A stretch of 64,000 nt of DNA from Panopea generosa (lineage: Eukaryota > Mollusca > Bivalvia > Adapedonta > Hiatellidae): assembly GCA_029582155.1 (NCBI GenBank), contig CM055911.1, forward strand, positions 24,319,514 through 24,383,513. The letters are read 5' to 3'. Positions 10,520 to 22,464 of the stretch are shown one piece after another; within the stretch, counting starts at the first letter, position 1; every line of letters starts with the position of its first letter. The position numbers were made by a program, and so were the translations under genes. The notes beneath the pieces were generated by a model. That model was not told where the DNA came from. It searched no databases and saw only the letters and a list, made by a program, of their open reading frames with translations.

Positions 10520-11159
10520 TCATTGGACATTTTCGCTAGACAAAATATTTTATATACAAAATATTCATTTCATTTTTTTTTTAATATTTTCATAAAAGAA
10601 ATATTACTTTATTCTACACACCTTAACAACTGTTTGAATGGACCCACGTATACATATACGCACGCGTGCGTTTTTTGTTTGCTAATTCTTGTTTGTTCGT
10701 TTTGATTTTCTGTTCATACAGGTGTTGTTTTAATGCAAACCATTACTCGTAATTAACATTTATTTTTTATTCTAAAAAAGATCATAAAACGAGAAATTAC
10801 TTTAACGACTGGTACTTTGGCCCTAAGGTATTAATTAATTATATTTAATTATGTATCTCATACTGGTAAAATATTAAAAACAAAACATGTCCTAAGGCAT
10901 AATGAAGGTATGAACTGTTGCTAATTGTCATTAAGGACAATATGATTCGGTCCGCTGCCAATTAGCGCTGTAAAAACTGTGAAAATACAATTGATAAACT
11001 TGCTTTCATAATTACTTTGTTTATTTTATAACAACAACAATAAAGCAAACTAACATAATGTATGACAATTTACAGATCATTAAATCACAAGTCATTCAAA
11101 TAGCGCATTATCTTATTATTAACAATACTTCATTTAATATAGATAAAATTAACTAAAGT
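10520..11159. other. AT-rich spacer before the plus-strand LINE
   Basis: Single-copy in the window. Contains short AT tracts and a CGCACGCGTGCG stretch at 10,660. Nothing coding seen. Confidence 0.4.
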
Positions 11160-14100
11160 TTCACTTTTACAAATGTAAACATTGATAATTATGCGTGTTT
11201 CTCCTGTCCTAGACCAAAATCAAATAGAAAGGCTAAGAGAAACAGCGGTGGTGTTATAATATAGTATAAAGACAATTTTTTCAATCAAATTGAACTTGGT
11301 AAATTGAATCTTAATGGAATAGTGTGGTTTAAACTCAAAAAGTCGTATTTTGGCACTGAAAATGATCTTTATTTCTGCACGTGTTACATACCACCAGAGG
11401 ACTTTAAGGTTTATAAAAATGCGTCCTCCCCTCTAAACGAATTTGATTTTTTTTTACCATTTGAATAATATAGCGCATATGGGGATATCTACATCTCCGG
11501 TGACCTCAATTCTAGGACAGGTAAAAAGCCAGATACTGTGAACAATATAAACTTACAACGGTATGTTAATATGACTCAGGGTAGTATACCTGCGCACGAT
11601 ATACCGGCACGATCATCACGTGATCATACTATAAATAGTTTTGGGAACAAGTTATTGAGTCTTTGTAAGGAAAATGATTTATGTATTGTTAACGGACGAT
11701 TAGAAGAAGGTAATTTCACGTGTCACAAGCAAGTGTTGTCAATTATTTGATTACAAATTTTAACAATTTTCCTTTTATTACAAATATGAAAGTAATCGAA
11801 ATAACAGAATTTTCGGACCATTGTCCTGTTGAATTTTCGTGTAGTTTTGAAAATATGAATGTGTACAAAACGGATAATCTAACCCATGATAAAATTATAT
11901 GGGAAAATAGTGATCCACTTGTTTTTCAAAATTGTTTGGATGATAAAAAACATATTTTTGACAATATTACCCAAAATCTGATTACAAATAATACTGATAT
12001 AATTGATTTGTCCGATTTGATATACGACATATCGTTCAAAACAAATGGACGAACATGTAAGTTAAACACATTGCAAAAACGCATTAAAAAGGCAGATTGG
12101 TTTGATGATACCTGTAGAACTCTTAAAACTCAATTTTTAACGATAAAAGAAATTATAAAAACAATCCATCAGAAACAAATAGAATACGTTTCATAAATAG
12201 TAGGAGTATGTTCTCTAAAGCAAAACGGAAAGCAAAAAAACAAATATTTTACCAAAGAAAAATATAACCTATCAAAATTAAGTAAAATCAACTCTCGAAA
12301 ATTTTGAAAATATATTAAAAAATACAATTCGAAAAAGGTTATAAACACCTCTGGGATAAATGTAAATGATTTTTTCGAATACTTTATCGAATACACCACA
12401 CAGCCAATTTGTACCAGATACTGATGCAAATGAGAGACAAGAGTCAATAAATATTGAAGAGCTTGATTGCCCTTTTACTATAGCTGAAATAGCTAAAACT
12501 ATTTCATCTATGAGACGACATAAAAGTTGTGACTTAAGCAATAATGTAGCAGACTTCTTTATTGATGCAAATGCTTTTATTACACCGTATATTGTTCAAA
12601 TTTTTAATAAAATATATGATACAGGAATTTATCCGGACTCGTGGGGTAAAGGATTTATTGTACCAATTCACAAGAAAGGCGACCGTGATAATCCCTCCAA
12701 TTATCGTGGAATAACTCTTATAAATGTTTTATCTAAAATATTCTCGCTCGCGTTAAGAAACAGAATTAATAAATGGTGCGAATCTGAAAATGTGTTCAAC
12801 GAACACCAATTTGGCTTCAGGGACAATCATAGCACGACATATTGCATCTTCATTCTTCATTCGATTATACAAAAAGTACTTATGTCTAAATCTAAATTAT
12901 TCTGTACATTTATAGATTATGAAAAGGCTTTTGATACCGTTATACATGATGCACTGTGGGTAAAGCTCGTCCAATTGGGTATAAGTTGCAAAATGATTAA
13001 TATTATAAAAGCGATCTATAGTAACGTTAAATCTTGTATAAAATCACCTAATATGACTTTTTCAGACTTCTTTGATGTAACCCTTGGTTTAAAGCAAGGG
13101 GAGCCCTTGTCACCCTTACTTTTTATTTTGTTCATCAATGATATAACCGAAAATATTGATTTTAACAATTTAACTGATAAGGACATTGATCAATTATCTA
13201 TTTATATGTTACTTTTTGCCGATGACATAGCTCTATTTACGACTGATCCACATAGTTTACAATTACAGCTTGATACTATTTTTCAATATTCAGCTAAATG
13301 GGGTTAAAAATTAATGTTAATAAAACAAAAGTATGCATATTTGAGAAAAGAAAGCAATTACATCACTACGAATGGTTTATCAATAATGAGAAATTAGAAA
13401 CAGTAGATACATTTTGTTATTTAGGAATACGTTTTTCATATACAGGAAGCATGGCAAATGCGATAATAGCTCTTCAAGAGCAAGCACTTATAGCGTATAA
13501 TTGTTTGCTTTCGGTGTTTAGTAGAATCAATGTAGATATTAAAACCAAGTTACAACTTTTCGATTCAATGGTTACCTATACTTTTATATGGGTCGGAAAT
13601 TTGGGGAATATATGAATTTAAAGATTTAGATAAATTACACATAAAATTTTGCAAACATATTTTAGGTGTAAAACAGCAAACTCCGAACATAGCTGTTTTA
13701 GGTGAACTACGTAGATTTCCTATATCTGTGATTGCTAAAGAACGTTCCATTATGTACTGGACTAAAATCATGAAGCAACCGAATTCAATTTTGTATAAAT
13801 CTTTTAATGAGCAATGTAACTTTCAAAATAATAAATGTTGGGCCAAATGTATGGAATCTTTCATAAATAATCTAGGATTTGGAGACATTTGGCAAAACTT
13901 CAACCCAATTATAAACTATTCTATCTTATTTAAACAAAGAATAAGAGATCAATACGTGCAAACGTGGACTGCATCTGTCCAGACTATGCAAAAACTACAA
14001 TATTTTAATAACTTTAAAGTAGATTTTAAATATGAAGAGTACTTAGATTTTATTTCAAATGAAAATAATCGCAAAAATCTGACACGTTTACGTCTTAGTG

Positions 14101-14589
14101 CCCATACTTTAGAAATAGAATCAGGCAGATATACTAATGTAGAAAGAGAAAATCGAATTTGTAAATTATGTTCCTTAAATGTTGTTGAATCAGAGTATCA
14201 TTTTCTCTTATGTTGTCCAAAATATAGAACAATAAGAACTAAATATCTAAAAAATATATCATTTCCAACAGTTAATAAATTTATAAATCTACTTTCATCT
14301 ACAAATAAACGACTAGTGCGTAATACATCAAGATATATTACTGAGGCTTTTACGCTTAGAAAAACTACCTTGAATACAACGACTGCTTTTTACCTATATT
14401 CACTTAAATGATTTATTGAAAATATAATGTGTAGATTTGTTATCTCACAATATTTGACTGTTTGTTTGTGAATGTCTTATCTATGTTGATAGATTGTGTG
14501 TCTATGCCATATTTGTTTAAATATTCTCTGTAAATGGCCATAGGCAATTGTGTATTGTCGTTATGCCAATAAAACTGAAACTGAAACTA
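11160..14589 (+). mobile_element. LINE-1 in window: 5'-truncated non-LTR retrotransposon (EN-RT)
   Basis: The element starts inside an apurinic-type endonuclease domain (NSGGVIIY near 11,250; GDLNSRTG at 11,499; SRDHTINSFGNKLLSLC; VVNYLITNF and SDHCPVEF near 11,730-11,840). A linker follows, then reverse transcriptase from about 12,366 with PIHKKGDRDNPSNYRGITL, GFRDNHST, FIDYEKAFDTV, GLKQGEPLSP and the catalytic LLFADDIAL. The thumb continues at 13,298-13,615, and a C-terminal region at 13,728-14,411 has RLRLSAHTLEIESGRY and a cysteine/histidine cluster (CKLC...HFLLCCP). The 3' end is AATAAA followed by short ACTGAA repeats. The frame is broken several times (for example at about 11,740, 12,195-12,360, 13,300 and 13,615), so it is a dead copy. 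I see no clear target-site duplication. Confidence 0.9.
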
Positions 14590-15085
14590 TTCATAATACA
14601 TTTATACATACATACATTAATAATATATATAACAGCATGATTTCTTAATAATATTAAAGTTATAAAGTAGCATAGCAGTAGCTCTTAAAACGCGACCTTC
14701 AACTGTCGCCCGCAGGTAGTCACGTGACCAATATCGTTCTGGTTTTGTTCGCGGACGTAAAAAAGTGAAAAATAGAAAAATTACTAATAATTTTGTTAAA
14801 AAAAGACCATGTTCCCAACTGATTAAACAATTTAAAAATATACCGTTGGAAAGATAAGCATCTTAAAATTTTGAACTTAATTGCAAAAAATATGCCATTA
14901 TATATTAAAGATACGTAAACTGCTTTTAAATACACACTACTTCTCATAATGTTTCAAATTTTACATTTGACATATAGGGAAAACTATGATTTTATGGTGC
15001 CTTATTGGAATTGAAAAAAAAGACCATAAACACAAAAAAATTGAAAAAAATATACGAACAACCGTAATAAATTAGGCTTTCGGAA
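14590..15085. other. Spacer after the plus-strand LINE
   Basis: AT-rich, with a CACGTGAC motif at 14,720. No gene or repeat recognised. Confidence 0.4.
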
Positions 15086-15087
15086 AG

Positions 15088-15235
15088 TGTTTGCAAAAAT
15101 GTTTGCCAGTGATCCAGTTATTTGCAGACGGTTTTTACTCAGACTCATTCTGATGTCTTCCTCCACCAATAAAACTGGATATGCCATTTATAATCTCATA
15201 TGTGTTGAAAATGGCGTTAAACACATTTAATATGA
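15088..15235 (+). mobile_element. SINE B, 3' half
   Basis: Contains GCCAGTGATCCAGTTATTTG, CTTCCTCCACCAATAAAACT and GAAAATGGCGTTAAACAC. The tRNA head is missing. A longer copy lies at 47,078-47,275. Confidence 0.7.
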
Positions 15236-15433
15236 ATCGAGTTAGAAGACCTAGTCAACCTACCTCAGACAGTTGCAGATGTAGATCCTCACAAACACAG
15301 ATTTGTATATATAATGAAAATAAAAATGATAAAAGTGATAAGAGCTGTAATGTGTGAAATTAAAGGTACACACGGCAATGTTAAACATTTCAATCGTAAC
15401 CATTTCTGAAAATAATATCTACCATAATGAAAT

Positions 15434-15610
15434 TGGAGTCGTGGTGGTCTGGTGGTTAGCATGCTTGCTCCTAGTCCCAAAGCTCCCTGGATTGACTCCC
15501 GGTGGGGTTTCGTCAGTGGTGTTCAAACGCACTCCCACAGTGCCTCATTCGGGCAAGAGGCTTTGAAAGCATGAAATCCTTCAAAGAGGATTTAAAGGAA
15601 GCTAGCCCGT
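15434..15610 (+). mobile_element. SINE D (GGTCTGGTGGTTAGC head)
   Basis: The head GTGGTCTGGTGGTTAGCATG is A-box-like, followed by a weak B-box GATTGACTCCCGG. The body has CACTCCCACAGTGCCTC and AAGAGGCTTTGAAAGCATG. A second copy is at 47,518. Confidence 0.6.
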
Positions 15611-15863
15611 GTACTACAGGGAGAAGTCATACCCAGCGCACGTAAACTATCTCACTAAACGTCTATGTTAATCAGTGATACAAATACCCGTAAACCTCCT
15701 GCGGAAACGAGGCTTCCTGTAATAATCAGAAATTGATTGCTGGAAGTAACGGAAGAAAAAGAAAACGATTAAAATACAGCAGTATGTTGGCATTGCATTA
15801 CATCACTTGTTTTATAATTAGCTTGATATGCAGTTTCAAATAGTTATACTTAGGTTCATACAC

Positions 15864-16112
15864 GGGTCCGGTAAGCTCAGTCGGTAGCGCCTATGACTAT
15901 CAAAACAAGGGTCGTGAGTTCGAATCCCCGGCCGGCCACAGCCTTCGTGATGATTGATATTCGATATTGCGTCTTATTATCATTTGTCTCTCACCGCTGC
16001 CTGAAATGGGCGTGGCAATGTAACTTGCGGAGTACTGGTTAATCTTTCAGGATTCCAGGAAAGAGTGGTTATGTTTACTGACCGTCTGTTAGCCTTTGAT
16101 GGCATAAGAATC
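15864..16112 (+). mobile_element. SINE A, plus strand
   Basis: The tRNA-like head GGGTCCGGTAAGCTCAGTCG...GTGAGTTCGAATCCCCGG is the best-preserved A/B-box pair of this family in the window. The body has CTCTCACCGCTGCC, CTTGCGGAGTACTGG and GTTAGCCTTTGATGG. Confidence 0.75.
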
Positions 16113-16343
16113 TATTTATTATGATCCCGTCATTCGAAGAATTGTGAAGTGGTATAAAGTGATACCTCTGTCAGTTAGTTCGTGCGTACGTGCGCACTTC
16201 TGTCCGCCAAATTGGTTTTCAATGAATAACCTATATTTTGAAAGGGACTTTGTTTCCAATTTGTATATAGGTCTAGTTCGATATTTGTCAACATTGGTCA
16301 AATTATACAAAAGTGAAGGCCCCTTTTCGACTTAACTGTTTCA

Positions 16344-16452
16344 CAACATACCACCTTACCAACAATATTCACAATATAACATACCACCTTACGAACAATA
16401 TTCACAATATAACATACCAACTTACCAACAATACACACAATACAACACTTAA
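16344..16452. repeat. 26/34 bp satellite, short block
   Basis: Three monomers of the ACATACCACCTTACCAACAA type with TATTCACAATATA variants, cut off from the main array at 17,283 by about 830 bases of other sequence. Confidence 0.85.
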
Positions 16453-17282
16453 ATCGTTAAAATCCAATAAAGGCTACTCTGTCTAGTAGTCGATAACGTA
16501 TTGCTTCCCTTTACATTTCCCGATAATGAGAAATAAACTACCTGTCGCTACATCTTTTGCCTGCGGGCATATTAAGATTTGTTATAAAGTACATTTTTGC
16601 TTAATCATTTGTTGCGGCAGTTTTAATGTGATTAAAGAGTATGCAATGTATTAAGAAAGAAGACATTACAACAATTAAATAGTAAATAATTTATTTCATC
16701 TTTATTTATTTAATTGTTTTAATTTTTCATTAAAGTTCATTAAGTTTTATTTTATTTATTTATGTTTTATAAAAAAAATATCCATAACTTAATATAGCAT
16801 ACTACGATAATAATAAGACATAAATATCTAATACATCTCATTAAGCATATGTTTCACTGATTAATCTGGCGTGCACCCGTGATTATGATCGTAATTTTGA
16901 TTTCAGTAAATCTAGTAATTTTCCTTTCTTTCTGAATTTGGTGTGTTCACCTAATGCACTTAGTCTCATTTCCAGTTCATTTGCATTCAATTCTTCCAAG
17001 TCACAATCTCCAGTTACCGTTTCAGGCTGATAATTTAAATTGGCTTCAATTTGTTTGTCAATGACTTTCTGCTGTTATTTGCAACGATCGTTCATTTGCC
17101 CAAAATATACTGTCCATTTTTACGTACTTCCGCTTTTCCCTATCGTAATTATGCACAAAACTAAGTTAAAGTCGCTTTCTAGTTATCAATTCATAAGTAA
17201 AAAACAACCCTATATACTCTATATGGACCGATACACGTTACCCGATAAACCGTGTGAGGTAGTTTATGCGCTATGATGCCAC
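16453..17282. other. Spacer splitting the 26/34 bp satellite
   Basis: AT-rich with no recognised gene. Open frames here are short and start at no convincing signal. Confidence 0.4.
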
Positions 17283-18508
17283 TTAACCAACAATAAACAC
17301 AATACAACATACCACCTTACCAACAATACACACAATACAACATAACAACGCATCAACAATACATACAGTACAACATACCAACCTTACCAACAATACACAC
17401 AATATAACAAACCACCTTACCAACAATACACACACTACAACATACCACCTTACCAACAATACACACAATACAACATACCAACAATACACACAATACAACA
17501 TACCACCTTACCAACAATAAACACAATACAACATGCCACTTTACCAACAATAAACACAATACAACATACCAACAATACACACAATACAACATACCAACAA
17601 TACACACAATACAACATACCACCTTACCAACAATACACACAATACAACATGCCACCTTACCAACAATAAACACAATACAACATACCAACAATACACACAA
17701 TACAACATATCAACAATAAACACAATACAACATACCAACACTACACACAATACAACATACCAACAATACACACAATACAACATACCAACAATACACACAA
17801 TACAACATGCCACCTTACCAACAATACACACAATACAACATACCAACTTACAAACAATACATAAAGTACAACATACCAACCTTACCAACAATACACACAA
17901 TAAAACATATCACCTTACCAACAATACACACAATACAACATGCCACCTTACCAACAATACACACAATACAACATACCACCTTACCAACAATACACACAAT
18001 ACAACATGCCACCTTACCAACAATAAACACAATACAACATACCAACAATACACACAATACAACATACCAACAATAAACAAAATACAACATACCATCTTAC
18101 CAACAATACACACAATACAACATACCAACAATACACACAATGCAACATGCCACCTTACCAACAATACACACAAAACAACATACCAACTTACAAACAATAC
18201 ATAAAGTACAACATACCAACCTTACCAACAATACACACAATAAAACATATCACCTTACCAACAATACACACAATACAACATGCCACCTTACCAACAATAC
18301 ACACAATACAACATACCACCTTACCAACAATACACACAATACAACATGCCACCTTACCAACAATAAACACAATACAACATACCAACAATACACACAATAC
18401 AACATACCAACAATACACACAATACAACATACCAACAATACACACAATACAACATACCACCTTACCAACAATACACACAATACAACATGCCACCTTACCA
18501 ACAATAAA
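17283..18508. repeat. 26/34 bp satellite, main left array
   Basis: Monomers of 34 bp (core CCACCTTACCAACAATACAC) and 26 bp (lacking eight bases) intermix. A block starting near 17,807 recurs at 18,147, a 340 bp higher-order repeat. Repetitive peptides on either strand (QYTQYNIP on plus, VLCVLLV on minus) are by-products. Confidence 0.95.
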
Positions 18509-18509
18509 T

Positions 18510-18960
18510 GACCGAGAGGGATACACAACTTACCTGTGTAAAGTTTTAAGCTTTAATTTATAAAATTGAGCGATACATGAACATTTTACATTTGCACAGT
18601 TTCTTTTTTCCGCTAGTATATATGGATATAATTATTTGTGAACAACCAGACATATATTTTTAGACTAGACTATTGCAAGAACGCCTAGCTAAAATGCATA
18701 CCAAGGACAAAAGACCAAGGCATCTACCAACTCAATAGAACTGGTGTCAGCTATGCCTTATATAAAATGATTTTACGTGCAACACATCTCGACTGGAGAA
18801 ACAATTTACATAAATGAACTAATAGCTGCATGTGAGTAGGATACAGTAAATATTTAATAACTACGCACACGTCATATAAAGGACAGACGTAGAGACCAGC
18901 TGGATCATGAAGATACAGTGAAATAATCGCAATTTTATTTCATAAAGGGAGATGATATCC
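18510..18960. other. Spacer between two satellites
   Basis: Ordinary sequence with no gene, RNA or repeat that I recognise. Confidence 0.4.
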
Positions 18961-18979
18961 CAATATTTCGTTATTAAAT

Positions 18980-20050
18980 GTTACATACAAGTCATGTCAT
19001 CAGTATATACATAACATAATTAAATGTTATATATACACGCCATCAATATATACATTACGTAATTCAATGTAACGTACACACCATCAATATATATATTACG
19101 TAATTAAATATAACGTACACACGATCAATATATACATTACGTTATTAAATGTTACGTACACACCATCACTTTATATATATAACGTACTTAAATGTGACAT
19201 ACACGTCATTAGTATATACATTACGTAATTAAATGTTACATACACGTCATGTCATCAGTATATACATTACGTAATTAAATGTTACATACACGCCATCAGT
19301 ATTAATTATAAATTACGTAATTAAATGTTACATACACGTCATGTCATCAGTATATACATTACGTAATTAAATGTTATATATACACCCCATCAATATACAT
19401 TACGTAATTAAATGTTACGTACACGTCATTTCATCAGTATGTACATTACGTAATTAAATGTTATATACACGCCATCAGTGTATACATTACGTAATTAAAT
19501 GTTACATACACGCCATCAGTGTATACATTACGTCATTAAATGCTACGTACACGCCATCAGTGTATACATTACGTCATTTAATGCTACGTACACGCCATCA
19601 GTGTATACATTACATCATTAAATGTTACATACACGCCATCGATATATATATTACGTAATTAAATGTACGTACGCACCATCAATATATATATATATATATA
19701 TATAACGTAATTAAATATTACATACACGCCATCAGTGTATACATTACGTCATTAAATGTTACATACACGCAATCAGCGTATACATTATGTAATTAAATGT
19801 TACAAACACGCCATCAGTGTATACATTACGTAATTAAATGTTACATACACGCCATCAGTGTATACATTACGTCATTAATGCTACGTACACGACATCAGTG
19901 TATACATTACGTCATTTAATGCTACGTACACGCCATCAGTGTATACATTACATTATTAAATGTTACATACACGCCATCAGTATATACATTACGCAATCAA
20001 ATGTTACATACACGCCATCAGTATAATTAAATGTTACATATACGCTATCA
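18980..20050. repeat. 41 bp satellite with ATTACGTAAT palindromes
   Basis: About 25 imperfect copies of a 41 bp monomer: TTACATACACGCCATCAGTG then TATACATTACGTAATTAAAT. Eleven units carry the exact palindrome ATTACGTAAT and five the variant ATTACGTCAT. The array ends just before the splice acceptor of the SH3 exon. Confidence 0.93.
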
Positions 20051-20103
20051 ATATATGCATCAAGTATGAAATGTAACTTACATGTCATTTACTGTTTTGA
20101 CAG

Positions 20104-20430
20104 GTTGGAAGAGCCGCCTATGAGCTGATGCAGCCGAACCACGTGGACGCATCTCAGTGGTACAAGTCAGTAGATGATCGGTACTGTTTTCAAAATGACA
20201 AATACCATGATGTGCGAGCAATTGAGCCGCATGAAGCTAAAGCAAACATCTTGGGTGAAAAGATTGATCTTCAGATAAATGACTTCATTGTTGTGAGAAA
20301 ACCGAACACTTTCTCGGATGATTACGTTTACGGAACAAACACAAGAACTGGACACACAGGATATTTTCCAGCAAGCAAAGTTGTTATTTTTTTACAACGA
20401 GTTAAGATGCCTATTTACTCCGACGTTTAA
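20104..20430 (+). CDS. Terminal exon of an SH3-domain gene (partial)
   Basis: A splice acceptor (TTTTGACAG) precedes 20,104 and an open frame runs to a TAA at 20,428-20,430, giving 108 residues beginning VGRAAYELMQPNHVDASQWY. Residues from AIEPHEAK to FPASKVV fit an SH3 fold: LGEKIDLQINDFIVV matches the diverging-turn region, then DDYVYGTNTRTGHTGYFPAS gives the GYFP motif and the short 3-10 helix. The peptide-binding face is atypical because the usual ALYDY is replaced by AIEPHEA. An ATTAAA at 20,463 could serve as a weak poly(A) signal. No upstream exon was recognised; a 41 bp satellite ends about 50 bases before the acceptor. The parent protein could be an adaptor or the tail of a receptor; I cannot say which. 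Confidence 0.7.
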   Translation, partial: VGRAAYELMQPNHVDASQWYKSVDDRYCFQNDKYHDVRAIEPHEAKANILGEKIDLQINDFIVVRKPNTFSDDYVYGTNTRTGHTGYFPASKVVIFLQRVKMPIYSDV

Positions 20431-22464
20431 ATCAAAAACTGTAAGATGGAGATATGTTATTGATTAAAAAAGCAATCATAAAATAGATAACAGAATCTAA
20501 GCATACAATTGAAAATAGCAAGAAGCGTGCGTGTACAATCAGATATTAATCATGCTTATTCTGCTGTATATGTTGGTGAAACAGGTATCAGTTTTAATGT
20601 ACATTTGTTTTCATGTATATTAAGTAAAACTTAAAACAATGTTGGTGCAACATAAATTGTTTTGTTATAAATGAATACGAACGAAAGAAAACAGAAACTA
20701 TAATAATGGAATGACGTAAGTGTTCAGGACCAAATAGAAAACGGTCTGCAAAGTTTGCCGTCAGTACTGGATGTATAGCATTGCGCTCGTCTATACCAGC
20801 GTATCTTTCTTTTCTTTATTTATTGGAAACGAGGTTAGAATAGAACATTTACCGAACTTAAGGAAATGAATGTGTGATTTTATAATGATCATATTTCTTA
20901 CTTAAAAAAGACAATATACATGTGTGTCTTTTTCGTCTTTTCAAATATGAGATTTATAATATCAAATATAAGAACGATGTACCTCAGCCTTGCTACGGGC
21001 CTGAACACTACTCACGACCGTGTCAGTGTCAAACAGTATTATATGTGCTGTCACACTAAAGTGTTCTGCTGCAGACATATGGTATGCTATACCATATAGA
21101 AAACGGCTTGACCAATGCTCGAACTGTTTTCAAATACCTCATATAAGTTAGCAAGTATAGTTTGAAAAAAGTAAAAATTTCCCTTCAAACAACACCACAA
21201 AAAAATGAAAAACTCTTTCTATTGATTGATTGATTAAATATCTAGCGTCATTTTTATGCCGTATAGGGCTAACAGAGATCAGGTAACGAAATCACTCTTT
21301 TCTGGGATGCTGGGAAATTAACCAGATTATTTTCAATACCAATCATTGTTACAACAAAAGGTGCTAAAATCGATACCCCTTGATGTATTAGTTCAGGAAA
21401 TATACATAATACAACGAAGCTTCACCTGTCAAAACAAAAACATATACAAATCCGTCGTCTCTTGTAATTATTTAAAGAATTGTATACGTTAATAAAAATG
21501 TCACTTGTTTTGACACGAAAATCCTATGAGGTTAATTAACAAAAATACATTTAAATGTTTTAATGAAAACACCAGAATAAAATGTGTTAACATTCAAACA
21601 ATATGAAAACTGCAAACGTATTCTCTAGATATATTTAATCTATAATTAGTCTTCAACTGTATACACTAAGTTTCAATTTAGTATGCCTGGAGTGTTAGTT
21701 ATTTGATGGCATTATATGCAAACTATTTTCAAATATCAAATAAATCGAAGTGTTAAAAATTTATAACATCAAAATTACTTTAAATCTGAGTGTTAAAAAA
21801 TGTATTACTAGACAATGTTGACACAATATTTACTGAATATGCACGACATAACAGCATGAATATAAGCTGTTTTAGTAAATATATCTCTGATAAAGCATTT
21901 ACATTTTAGATAGAACAACATTTTGATCAATGTGAACTATTAATGGTTACTTATAAATCGTGGTTAAGAAGAATGAGGTCAGAACTCTGGCGGGTATTCA
22001 TTGGGTCGCCAGTGTCAAATACAATAAATATAAAAATTAATACATATATAGCTTATGTTAGTATCTGCGTTCAGTTTAACTAAATATTTCAAGAATTGAC
22101 ACAGTAAACAGACAATAATTACAAAGAAGATAAAGTACCTAGTCTACCACAGTAATTTATATAATTTTTTTGATATGTCAAATAAAACTTTAAAGAGTTT
22201 ATTTTCCTATTAAATACATTGATAAATACACATATATATTTGCATTAAGTATGACTAAATGTTTAAGGAATTGACACAATACACGGAAAATGATTACAAA
22301 AACAAGAAATGTCCCGTTAAGTATCGCATGCCCCCCAAAATGGTCATTGAAAAATAACAATATAATTATGTTATAATAGGTAGCGATGTATCCATGAATA
22401 TAAAGAGCAATGGACTGATGTTTCAGACGAGACATGCAATTTCATGTTGTTGTTTTTTTAAATT
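20431..22464. other. AT-rich region after the SH3 exon
   Basis: Holds the presumed 3' untranslated region of the SH3 gene and, at 21,222-21,325, a fragment of a minus-strand SINE A. Otherwise nothing recognised. Confidence 0.4.
21222..21325 (-). mobile_element. SINE A fragment
   Basis: Tail and distal body only (TTGATTGATTGATTAAATAT, TAGCGTCATTTTTATGCCG, CTGGGATGCTGGGAAATTAA on plus). Confidence 0.6.

Larger units (their letters stand above)
15085..16340. repeat. Second segmental duplication, left copy
   Basis: The series SINE B 3' half, SINE D, SINE A and a 230-base segment ending AAGGCCCCTTTTCGACTTAA, followed by 26/34 bp satellite, is repeated at 47,150-49,640. Here SINE A joins the last segment directly at AAGAATCTATTTATTATG, while the other copy has about 1.4 kb between them. 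Conversely about 220 bases after SINE D are missing from the other copy. Confidence 0.85.

Noticed and set aside
15864-15940. Functional tRNA gene on plus
   Set aside because: It is the head of SINE A, followed by the family body. Pairing of the arms is imperfect.
17541-18563. QYTQYNIP and VLCVLLV repeat proteins
   Set aside because: By-products of the 26/34 bp satellite on either strand.
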